A DNA stretch of 64,000 nucleotides from Carnegiea gigantea. Lineage: Eukaryota > Streptophyta > Magnoliopsida > Caryophyllales > Cactaceae. Shown here in pieces: positions 54,291 through 64,000 of this stretch. The position numbers and the translations under genes were made by a program. Each line of letters opens with the position of its first letter. Within the stretch, counting starts at the first letter, position 1. Below the pieces are notes generated by a model, which had not been told where the DNA came from, ran no database searches, and saw only the letters and a list, made by a program, of their open reading frames with translations. The DNA is taken from contig JAKOGI010000002.1 of assembly GCA_029747015.1 (NCBI GenBank), positions 3,817,501-3,881,500 on the forward strand, in the 5' to 3' direction.

Positions 54291-55567
54291 CCTAATATCC
54301 TTAAAAATATAAAAACTTGATTAATGACTATGGTTCGAAGTACGAAATGAAATAAATTTGTGTTGTGTTTGATCTAAAGAATGTGTAGTTGAGATTACCA
54401 ATCTCTATACCCTGAAAGTTAGAGAAACATCAGGGTTCAATATCGACTAAGTTCAGATAACAGTCAAAACTTTCTAATTAAACTTTATTATTTCACTAAG
54501 CATGGTGGGCCTATAATCACAAAAAAATGTAGTATTTATGATATATGTAGTAGATTGAGGTAATTAGTACCAGTAAAGTCATCATTAGAAGCAAAAACTA
54601 TGAAATAGATCTTGTTTTTTTTTAAACACCTAGAAAGACAAAATTTAAAGATTGTACCCCATTTTAGGGCCAATTTGTAGTTTTAGAAAAATTTCAGTCA
54701 AAAATAAAAATATTTGTCCCCCAAAAGATTGTTAAGCCAAATAGTTATACTTTAAAAAATTATTACCCAAACATGGATAGTTCCAAAAATCTTTATCCGA
54801 TTTCGCTAAATCACTTAAATATTTACCCATACCATAGTGGATATGGATGCTAAAATTTTTCAGCACACGTGCAAGGATTAAAAAATGAGTCACTTTTAAA
54901 ATGATTATTATTGTACAAAGAGTTGTGTAATTGAAAGTTGTAATTAAAAATCAATGAAGACATCATACAATAGACATTGCTGAGAACTTGTTCAACTTTA
55001 TATGTCTTGCATCGTATGAATTCTCCACTTGACAACTCCATAATTTTTCCATTGGTCAAATTAAGAGCTCTTTGCACATAGCTATGAATGGCACACCTAG
55101 GATAAAAATCGGTGCCAAATTAAAAGACGTTCCCACACAGAAAATAATAGACATATTAGTGTATTTACCATCATTCGCATTCATCAACCTAGGAGATTTC
55201 TGAATTTATATAAACTCTCGATATATTTTCGTTGACAAATAAGGTACCAAAAATATAAGATGATCATGGTTATTAATTAATGAAAAGGTTTATTATGGAA
55301 AATGAACACAAAGTACATTGTTACAAAAATATACACATATCTTTGTGGCGAACATGTTTATAAATGAATTTAGTAGTATACCATAGAAAGTTTATGCAAT
55401 TACTTTAGATAAGGCTAATACATTGGTTTGATCAAATTTATCCAGTAAAATTTGACCTTATTGTTTCCCCTAGAGTTACTTAAAGATATTTATACTTAGT
55501 TAAAATATATGAAACTTATTATGAGCAATTTAATAGACCAAAGTTCTATTATTGAGATTCCCAAGTA
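54291..55567. other. AT-rich interval
   Basis: No gene recognised. Short ORFs at 54850-55077 (-) and 55509-55727 (+) have no known motif; the latter overlaps the Cassandra LTR. Confidence 0.4.
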
Positions 55568-55864
55568 TAATAACGCCTCAATCTGTAACTGGGCCACAGA
55601 GAGTTACCAACAACAACTTCAAGGATTGATGACTGGCCCCACATATCACTACAAATCCTTCCAACATGCTTTGTCCTTATTGACAAGCTTCCTGGGAAAA
55701 CATTCCAAGGTGTCACCCCTCCAATGAATATTCCACTCCAAGCATACTTAACTATAAAGTTCTTAAGGTTGGCTTCCTTAAAAGGAAGCTGCATATCTGG
55801 TGACATAAGTAGTCACTTTAAATCCTTTAAGCCATTACTTCTGACCATACTTTAGGATGTTACA
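55568..55864 (-). mobile_element. Cassandra-type TRIM LTR carrying a 5S rRNA-derived sequence
   Basis: On the - strand it begins TGTAACATCC at 55864. Its middle (about 55790 down to 55665) aligns with plant 5S rRNA: agaact, gttaagtatgcttgga, ggggtgac and cccagga correspond to AGAACT, GTTAAGCGTGCTTGGG, GGGTGAC and TCCTGGGA of 5S RNA, in order. After it comes ggacaaagcatg...tttgtagtgatatgtgggg, also typical of Cassandra LTRs. Cassandra elements are small non-coding retrotransposons whose LTRs hold 5S promoters. The copy is quite diverged, and no second LTR was found, so it may be a solo LTR. Confidence 0.75.
55665..55790 (-). ncRNA. 5S rRNA-like segment inside the Cassandra LTR
   Basis: A degenerate 5S-like sequence on the - strand. 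It is not a functional 5S rRNA gene: many bases differ and the 5' half is poorly kept. The pol III internal control region around gttaagtatgc is partly preserved. Confidence 0.55.
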
Positions 55865-58800
55865 TATATACTTTGAGACCTCTTATCCCAATAAGAAGAT
55901 CTATTTTAACCAACATGCCATTACGAGCAGTATGTAATGAGAATGTATAAATTGCCAACCCTGCAGAATTTATTCAAAAAAGATATCATATATACACACT
56001 AATTTAACTAAACAAACATAGAAAGTTATGAGAAACATATGCTGTAAATTTTTTTTATTGTAAATGAAACTAACAAATATTAATCGCTTTACCATAAGTT
56101 GACCCATGAATGTCAATAAGGTCCATAAAAATGAAATTATAGTGTTGGATACCATCACAATCATCTAAAATCTTTGAAAGTAGAATTGCTATAGTAAACT
56201 TTAATACGTATTGATAGGAAGCAAAGTAGGTTTTACTAATTATCTCACGCATTACTAATCTAAGATTTATACATGACTAAACTTTTTCCTTATCAAGCCT
56301 GACCTTATGGGTGCAAAAGCTCATTATCATAAGTAGTAACTTGTATGTGATCACCCTATTATAATTCAACAAATAATACGGATAGGTGTGCTAAAAAGGT
56401 TGTGAAGAAACAAAAAATAGAATAAAAGAATATAACCAACTCATGTCTCTATCAATGAACAACATATATAAGGATGCGGATTATCTTCCATTAAAGTCAT
56501 TTGTGTGTTCATTAAAAATATGTGGCTTTTTGCAACATGACTTATATGTTGGTATAAGCTGTCTTTCTGATGGAAAAACTTGATTATAACAAATAATTTC
56601 TGTCACTAGACTGTTTGTAAAAACCTTGATGATAAAGGATTTCCTAATAGATATAGTACGTTGTCGCAATTGTGTAATAATAGCAATAACGGAGAAGTGT
56701 ACGTATACATAAATCTTTTGCCAACAGATCATTATTTGCTAGTATTGTTGTGTATCACTAGCAAAACCTATCATTGGTGTCCCCCCCCCCAAACAAACTA
56801 TATGGTTTTCTAGGAACTCCACATTTGTTGATGAAGTTTTCCCTCCTAGTGACAATGTTCTCGGCCAAGAAAATCTATTGACGATAATCTAGTTCTTTGT
56901 CATCTTTATCCTCTTAAGGATTCTCTTCATATTTATGATTGTTTGCGTCGCCATCCTCAGCATTATCACCCTCGACATTGCCATCGTCAAGAGAAGTTAG
57001 AAGATCATCAGGCATTCCATAAAAATAATAAATTGGATTAAGTGCTTGACATATAGGCACTTATATCTTGTTTTCCAAACTAGTGTGTAGTAATAACAAA
57101 CAACAACACCTTAAAATTGGACCAAGCACAAACTAAAACAATTATGTAAAATCATCAAAGAAACATCTTCCCCATCAAGCAAGTCTTAAACACCCCTTTT
57201 AAGAAAAGAGGAGCATCACAAACCTATAAGATTGATCTTATAATAAATGAGTGGTCATGCTTAATTGAAAGTTTCAAGTTTGTAGGTAGAATAGCACTCC
57301 AGTCCATGCACTTGAATCTTTCTCAATTTTTCTCTTTATGCCTATAAACACTTCTTGTTAAACTCAACAAATAATAGATTAAGCACTATAACAATTTGTA
57401 AGCATAGAAAGGGAGGCCTCACAGCATACCGGATGAGCAGAGGAATAGAGAGTTTGACATGCATGATATTTTGGGTTGGAGCCTTTGGACAAAATAAGGT
57501 GAGAAGGTTGGTACATTCTTACTAACACACTGCTCTAGATATCTAGAAGCGTTGAATCCATTGTTTATAACACCAATCAGGTTCCAAGAAGTTGAGGAGC
57601 TATTTGATATTTCCCTTCTTTGTCATGCACTTTGTTTAAATATGAAGCACAATGTCGGACCTAATAATTCATAAATCGAGTGGCACATCTAGATTAATTC
57701 TTAGCTACACAAGAGGTATAGGCACCAACATCATTAAACCTATGTTAGCACCTCATTAATGTCACTCATTTTATGTCCTTTCACATGCTCTCCCAATGGA
57801 ACAAAATATTTCTCAAATAATTACAGTTTGTAACTCCATTAACTCAAACCCAAAAAAATCAACAAAATAGAATATCATACTTGACTTATGGGTTCAGGCC
57901 CCTAAGGAGTTAAGTGCTATAGTATACAGCCAAATAAGAAGGAGAAAAGAAAAATCGAAGTACACAAAAAAAGAACCTGGTGCTTAAGAATGAACAACTT
58001 AGTTTCCTTGCACTCCTCCATTACTAGCCAATGTTTTCTTGTTTTAGAAGTGACTATAGTAGAAGGAAAATAATAAAGGATAGTGAGAGCCCAAATATAC
58101 ATGTAAATGCCACAATGAAAACATAAGGTTCAGCACACTCAACATATATAGAATTACAGGCAGCAATATAATTTTCCAATCATATCTTCCAAACCAAAAA
58201 TTAGTGTAAAGAACCTATAGCCCGAAAAATAAGCAAAAACATAATTTTTTTTTCCTTTTTATAAAGCATGTACATGTTGTGCAATTTGATACTAGCAGCA
58301 TCATTAGACTTTATATCCAAAGATAGACTTGCCCTAATTCTTGAGCAAAAACCTAATTTTTATATCCAAAGGTTGAGTAAAGAAGGTTGAGTAAGTTACA
58401 ACAACTCCTGAACAAAGACTTGCTTGCCCCAATTTGTGTAATGGAATTTATAATTACACCAACTCCTTCGTTGAATCATTAAGTGCAAATGTGAAGCTTA
58501 CGTAGCAATGCTTATAACCATGTAATAGATCTTGAACTACAATTGTGAATATCAATAAACACAACTTAAGGCTACGCTGAATTTGGATTTGACATAGAAC
58601 CTATCTCCAAGTTAAAATTCTCAGAAAAGTTAATGGTATTCTAGTTTGCATATCAAATTCTTTACTCTTTATAGATTTTCACTTTTAATAATCTCAGCTA
58701 AAAAAATTGCTTCTAGAACAACAATGAGGACAGATGATTATAAGAATTTATCTAATAGACATTAAAGGAACCATAACAGAACATTCAGTCGCTACTTTCT

Positions 58801-60208
58801 ACGTTCCAAGTAAGCATGCTTATGTCCCTTTGTTAACAATATAAATTTTCTATTTTTCACCTAGTAACCATTCGGAAAAATTTCTTCATTGACCCTACAA
58901 AATACAAACTCAAGCATGACCGATTCGATTGAGAATGTAACAGTACATCGTAGACATATATTCCAAATTTATTTGGCTCCTTACCCCTAAATACCACCTT
59001 CTTTTATGGTCATTGTACTGTAAAGCTTGAAAATGAACGATTAAGGTTGTCTTTTGCCATTGGTAGCCTCTGAAATCAAAACCCTAACCTCGGCCAAACT
59101 TGATGATAAAATTGATAAGGAAATTGACTTGGAGACAGTGAATCAACAATGCAAATGTAATTTCTATGATGCATTTTTACCGTTAGGGATATTGAGTTGG
59201 GGGGGGGGGGGGAAAGGGAGAGCGTAACTGACTTCTAATGCAAAAAAGAAGAGGGAGGGGATTTAGCATTCGAGTTAACTGATGAAAATTTCTAGGTTTT
59301 CTATGGGTAGGGTGGTGAAAGTGGTAAGGTGGGCTATGTATATATTTAAAACTTCTTTGATTTTTGTTTTAGGGGCTTAGATTTTAATCTAAAAACAACA
59401 TTGCTATTGCAATAATAACACAACATATATTTTGTATATTGGTGTTATGGTGACAATATCAACCGATGTATCACTTCTATTGTAAAAATTCGAGTTCCTT
59501 AATTACTACATCATGAACCCTAAATGTCATTGCCAACATACTTAAAAATCTAATGCAAATACTTATTTTTCACCAATAGAAACTTTGTTTATCACTAAAT
59601 TTCTGTTCCTAAAGGCCACTTCTTTTTGGCACTAATTGCTGGGTAACTTGATTAGACACACTTGTACCATTGTTCTGTTGGTAGTTTGGCTTACAATACA
59701 TACATATCTGTAATGTGTAACCTCTTAGAAAACGGGAAACCTAGTAAGAGTCTGTGAGGAAACACCTAATGATGAATGTTATGAAGATAAGATTATTACT
59801 ATCAAATGGCTAATGCTTACATGCATGAACCTGCAATATATGTTATTCGCGATTGAGTATAAGGACAATTCAAGAAGGCAACTTTCTTCTTGCTTAAGTA
59901 CCTCTATATTAGGAAGCACTAGCAAAAATCATTCGAGAATCTTAAGCACATTCCTTAACAAGCAATATAAGGATAGAATTACCAATGACCTTAACTATAA
60001 TTATTGCACAGATCCTTCAAAATTTGTTAAAATGGATATGATTGATCTATTGATTCCTTCCCCTAAATTAGTGGTTCATTAAATCTCAAAATTTCAAGGT
60101 AACACGCAGTAAATAATTATTACTAATATGAGTATCATGCTCAAATGATAAGGGAATAAAGAAGTTTCCTTGCGAACATTAAGGGAGACATGTACTCAAA
60201 ATTCAATC
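55865..60208. other. Large unassigned interval
   Basis: No intact gene. On the - strand, 57000-56760 and 57900-57420 read as protein-like fragments with frequent stops (for example GVPRKPYSLFGGGDTNDRF and RFNDVGAYTSCVAKN). They may be the remains of a DNA-transposon protein, but I could not name a family. C10 at about 56781 and G13 at about 59200 are homopolymer runs. AT-rich otherwise. Confidence 0.35.
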
Positions 60209-60216
60209 ATGTCATG

Positions 60217-60974
60217 TAGGATGGAAATGAGCCAAACCAGCTTATAAGGAATTGTAAGCTAGCTTAATAGGAAACTTGAAATGATTGGCTAGTGCTTGAG
60301 CTTGTCATACAAATAAGTTGAGCCAAGCCTAAGGAAGCTCGACACGCTAGGATCGTAAGGGGGGTACTTGTTGGACTCAACCTGTGGTACAACAACTAGA
60401 ATAAGAACAACAACAACAACTACTACTACTACAACTTCCAATGTAGTCATGCTTTCATGGGGTCTGTAGAGATCCAATTGTCAGTAGTCTTAGTCCTGTA
60501 AGCACTCTTGCCTATAGAGAAACTAATTTCAAGAAACCAATCGTATAATGTCAAAAACTAAATTATATTTTATTTATGGAATGGGAAAGTATTTCGTAAA
60601 TTGATCACTTTTCACTTATTATGCATCCTAAAATTAGAAGAATATATCATACTTATTGCCACTGCAAAGTTTCTTGTTTTTTTTATATATATTCTCATTC
60701 CAATTACTTTTCAATATCTCTGTGTCATTATTTGGCTTTAACATAAGAGTTTTCTTTTGCCGATGGTAAGATCTAAATTCGTTTTTGATTTTTTGTAACA
60801 CAAGAACTATTGGTAACATATAAAGTATGAGCTCGAAGAGGCTTATGAGTGCTTGTGAGCTTCAACGAGCCAAGCCTCAAGCTTAAATTTTTAGGCTCAA
60901 AAAGCTATCGAACTTTATTGTGCTTTGTCTCAAGCTCCTAAGCTCGAACTCGACGCGACTCGTTTCCACCACTA
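60217..60974. mobile_element. hAT-type non-autonomous element with GAGCTC-type repeats
   Basis: 758 bp. The left end reads TAGGATGGAAATGAGCC and the right end, on the other strand, TAGTGGTGGAAACGAGTC, an imperfect inverted repeat. The 8-bp target duplication is atgtcatg (60209-60216) and atgtcatc (60975-60982), 7 of 8. Subterminal words gagctt, gagcc, agctcga and caagcctaag recur near both ends. A triplet repeat (aac/act)n lies at about 60406-60431. No transposase. Confidence 0.75.
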
Positions 60975-60982
60975 ATGTCATC

Positions 60983-62440
60983 TATGCCATTAATATAATT
61001 AAAAAGCAAGCTGAAGTGAAATCTCTAAATTTCATTATAACATAGACTTTCTACATCGTAAGACTGAGCATTTTCCCTATAATAACCCTTGAAGTCTTAT
61101 GTATGGGTGCGTTCTTTAACAACAAAATACGCATGTCGTTGAAATTGCCAATTGAAAAATTGTTGGAGTTTTTGAATGTATGCATGTTAACTCTGATTGA
61201 AAATGTTCATGTATTGATTCATTGAAGAGTACCCACAATATGATGTGACTATGCTTTAGATGCTTATACATGTATTGAATTTAAGGCAATTTGTTAATAT
61301 TAAGGGATCAATTTCCTTGTGCATGAATAAGTTGCATGGATCCTGCTTATATGCTTTAAATTATTACAAGTGACTATCTTGAAAAATTTCTGAAGCCACC
61401 GGCTACTCAAAGTTTCAACGCTAGAGTTTGGTGTTCTTAAAATCTCTTGGTCAAGGACCTCAACAAGCATGTTGCAGGAGAACTCTTGTCAGTGTTATAA
61501 AATATCAATAACTTGGAAAGTGGTTTGAAAGCAGTATATGACATTCCCATATGTTTTATCAAGGTTAGAAATTGCATCTTGTGGGAAGCTTACTAAATTA
61601 TAATAGAAATATACATGTCCATGATGGGATACTATGGCAAAAATTCTTAGTTTAATTTTTTATACTTCATCCAATAATCGACTTATGCTATTTGCTATTA
61701 AAAGCTAGTGAATTGCCTGATTTATTGTAATTTGATTAACCAAGTATCTAGCTAATTATCATATGGACAACATTTAAAAAGCAAGATTAATCTATGACAT
61801 TCATTATATTATACCTAATAACTTTTTGGAGGCCAAAAAAGACATTTTAAAAGCAATCTAAATCAAGAAAGGCCAAAAGTAACTTTAGAGAAAACTGTAG
61901 TCAACCTCGCCTAAAATAGGACATTGTCAATATCAAACTTGAATTTGCCTTGCCAAATGAAGAATGCAACAGCTAGGGATTATATGAAAGCTAGAGCTTC
62001 CTCCCAAAAGCCATAGAAAGCCAATAGCGGATAGTGCAGGTGTCAAGACAAAAAGAAGCAATTGAGGCCATTGAACAAGCATATAGGATTTAAAGAGAAG
62101 CATCAACAAAAATATCTTAGGGATTCTAATGGCTGTATCTTTTAGTAACAATGGTCCAATTCAATGAAGAAGATTACAAATGGAAACCTCAGCTGAAGAG
62201 AGAAGAGTCCAACACGCAACACCAATGCTCATATTCTTAATGTTTTTATTAAAAACTCTTGAGAGATTATATAGCAATCATTGTGATCTTTGATCACACA
62301 CTTGAAAATATTTATGAAGCAATAGGCTTTAGTGAACTCCCCTTGTAAGTAAGAGGTTAACTCTGATAGCTATCCTACCTAACAAGGTTCTGAGGTGAAA
62401 TCACTTCAAGCATAGCTTGAAGAGTGTAGTGCCAAGGTAC
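60983..62440. other. AT-rich interval between hAT elements
   Basis: Nothing recognised; short ORFs are unremarkable. Confidence 0.4.
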
Positions 62441-62499
62441 TAAGGCCTTGTTTTCTTGGACATATATTTTGAAGAATAAGTGAAGATAAGTTCAGTTCA

Positions 62500-63056
62500 T
62501 AGGGCTGGCAAAGATCTGTCCGACCCGATTATCCGAATTCGTCCGACCCGAAAAAGCCGGGCACGGTCACAAGATTTATGTCCAAATTTAAAATTTGGAC
62601 AATCGGTCATATTTGAATTTAAATCCAGGTCGGGTTCGGGTTTGGGCATTCAAGTTCGGGTTGTCCAGATTTTTGAACCATTTCGAGTTCGGATAAATTC
62701 GGACAATCGGACAATTGGGTCCGGATATTTGACAACTACATTTACATGTAATTTTAGTCCAAATTCTCTAGAAAATTTTATGAACACGACTTTAAACAAC
62801 CGGGTTGGGACATTGAAAAATTAAGTTCGGGTTCAGTGACACAAAATTTTGGTTGGAATGTCCTAAAATCATATCACAAATTCGGACATTCGAACAATTG
62901 GGTCTGGACATCGGATATTCGGGTTCGAGTCCAAGTCCAAGTCTGATCAGAGTGTTTGATTTATAATTCAAACAGGGTCTGGGTACAAAGTTTTTATTCG
63001 AATGTCCAATTTGTCCGAACCCGAATTGACCCAAAACCGAATTTTTGGCAGCCCTA
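62500..63056. mobile_element. hAT-type non-autonomous element, nested
   Basis: 557 bp. Left end TAGGGCTGGCAAAGATC; right end on the other strand TAGGGCTGCCAAAAATTC. The 8-bp duplication is tcagttca (62492-62499) and tcagttcg (63057-63064), 7 of 8. Its arms contain ccgacccga, gggttcggg and cggacaatcgg words, in inverted orientation at the outermost parts. No coding capacity. Confidence 0.82.
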
Positions 63057-63240
63057 TCAGTTCGAATTAAGTTCAGCAAATAAGTTCATAATAAGTTCAA
63101 CAAATAAGTTAAGAATAAGTTCATTAAATAAGTTCATAAATTTGTTTTGAATAGGTTCTGAATAAGTTCAGTAAATACATTCAGCAAATAAGTTTAGAAG
63201 AAGTTCACATAAATTTAGTTCAGAATAAGTTCAGATAAAA
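63057..63240. repeat. Tandem array of aataagttca-type units
   Basis: About a dozen degenerate copies of a 10-13-bp unit (aataagttca, with g, taat or aac between). Similar units also stand left of the nested hAT element. Confidence 0.8.
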
Positions 63241-63264
63241 TTAGTCAAAGAGAATAGGGCTTTA

Positions 63265-63469
63265 GTTGGATAATTATGTAATCTCGAGGATATTAATATA
63301 AGTGCTCTAAATCCTAAGGAATGAGTCCTTAGGTGGGGAAGTAGCCTTATTAGGAGGGGGAACCTCGCAAAAAATACCGTGTTTATTTTTTTTCTTGCAC
63401 TTTACTTTCTATTAAATGTCGTCAACTTGTTTCATAAGCATCCTTGAATGTGCATCTAGTGATCTAATT
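63265..63469. other. Short non-coding interval
   Basis: AT-rich, nothing recognised. Confidence 0.35.
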
Positions 63470-64000
63470 TGTATTTAAGTCTTCATTAGCGCAACAACAC
63501 CCCAATTCCTAATTACCCAATTATCTTAAATCATATATCACTCATAATCACTATCATTAGTCAAATCCCTCACTAAATACCATTACATCTTTCTAGGCTA
63601 AGCCACAAACTGATATTATTATTAATCTAGTTAATTTCAAAACCCCCAAAATTGACCCACTTTTATAAATGGACTAATTATTTATCCATTTATTCATGTA
63701 ATTGTTTATAACTTCGAATTGATTTAATGCAGAGCATGATTAAATTCCTTTCGAGGCCATTTTTTCGCCCTAGCCTGCAACAGCATAGGTTATATGAATG
63801 ATGAATCAAAAGCAACCCTCAGCTTAATTAATTTAAATTCAGATTAATCAAAATAACCAGTATGATTTAGGTTTGGTTTGGGCTATCACAACTTTGCTCC
63901 TTTAAAATAAGTTCCGTCCTCAAAACTTGTAATTTGAAAGAATCCTTAAATTTACCTTAAACAAGGATGGGTACTTCTTTCTCATATCTTCTTTTATTTC
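63470..64000 (-). mobile_element. LTR retrotransposon entering from the right (3' end, - strand)
   Basis: On the - strand, 63950-63891 reads a purine-rich end region of the internal part (gaggacggaacttattttaa, then aggagcaaagt) followed by TGTGATAGCCC at 63890. This is the usual junction of polypurine tract and 3' LTR in plant chromovirus-type gypsy elements. The LTR then extends left; its far edge was not found, and 63470 is only a guess. The rest of the element is outside the window. Confidence 0.5.

Larger units (their letters stand above)
62441..63264. mobile_element. Putative MITE-like element with AATAAGTTCA repeats, host of a nested hAT element
   Basis: The outer ends read TAAGGCCTTGTTTTCTTGGAC and, on the other strand from 63264, TAAAGCCCTATTCTCTTTGAC, agreeing at about 15 of 21 positions. 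Between them are many copies of aataagttca and variants (62475-62499 and 63057-63240). A 557-bp hAT element sits in the left part of the array. No target duplication was found, so the outer edges are tentative. Confidence 0.5.

Noticed and set aside
55665..55790. Functional 5S rRNA gene
   Set aside because: It is too diverged, single, and embedded in a Cassandra-type LTR.
59200..59212. G13 run as a functional site
   Set aside because: Isolated homopolymers (also at 15301, 45235 and 56781) are common in plant intergenic DNA and prone to sequencing error.
60289..60477. 62-codon ORF with poly-Val
   Set aside because: It is a translation of an aac/act triplet repeat within a hAT element.
63057..63240. 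CRISPR-like array
   Set aside because: The units are 10-13 bp, degenerate and without unique spacers, and this is a plant nuclear locus.

Overview
This is plant nuclear DNA, almost certainly from a flowering plant. It is AT-rich, has spliced genes with GT-AG introns, and is dominated by transposable elements of plant types. I cannot name the species. Only two genes look intact: a nuclear gene for mitochondrial ribosomal protein S11 (about 32.17-35.51 kb, + strand) and an orthologue of the plant MAP kinase kinase kinase MAPKKK3 (39.38-46.04 kb, - strand, 11 coding exons, 617 residues predicted). They lie tail to tail with about 3.9 kb between their stop codons.

Layout. 1-6.2 kb: the 3' half of a decayed Ty3/gypsy element of Athila/Tat type (RT, RNase H, integrase, long 3' non-coding part, 3' LTR). 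6.2-10.15 kb: unassigned, with a 38-bp alternating purine/pyrimidine run and a long GA repeat. 10.17-14.59 kb: an RTE-clade LINE with both ends and a 15-bp target duplication. 14.91-15.08 kb: a tRNA-derived SINE with a 20-bp target duplication. 15.5-21.19 kb: a CACTA-like element that contains an L1-type LINE (LINE-A), which in turn contains a hAT-like element. 21.85-27.7 kb: a second L1-type LINE (LINE-B) split by a 1.3-kb solo LTR. 27.7-31.4 kb: AT-rich intergenic DNA with an LTR-like fragment and a 21-bp minisatellite. 31.4-35.5 kb: leader-like sequence and the S11 gene. 35.8-36.9 kb: a G-rich hAT element with a perfect 8-bp target duplication and a tandemly repeated left end. 37-39.4 kb: the gap between the genes. 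39.4-46.3 kb: MAPKKK3 and its CT-rich leader. 48.2-54.3 kb: a dead endogenous pararetrovirus (Caulimoviridae), with primer site, capsid, protease, RT, RNase H and a TATA region. 55.57-55.86 kb: a Cassandra-type LTR carrying a 5S rRNA-derived sequence. 60.2-61.0 and 62.5-63.1 kb: two more hAT elements, the second inside an older repeat. 63.9 kb to the end: the 3' end of another LTR retrotransposon on the - strand.

The S11 protein works in the small subunit of the mitochondrial ribosome. MAPKKK3 heads a MAP kinase cascade in the cytoplasm. Nothing links them beyond adjacency. All three LINEs have lost the RT catalytic box (FAND, FDDD and FAAK where F/YADD is expected), while the gypsy and pararetrovirus RTs keep theirs (FMDD, YIDD) despite many stops. 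I found no convincing new coding system. The most unusual structures are the hAT element with its duplicated end and same-strand G-rich arms, the three-level nest at 15.5-21.2 kb, and the near-complete pararetrovirus copy. I had no search tools, so all family names come from reading motifs in the sequence.
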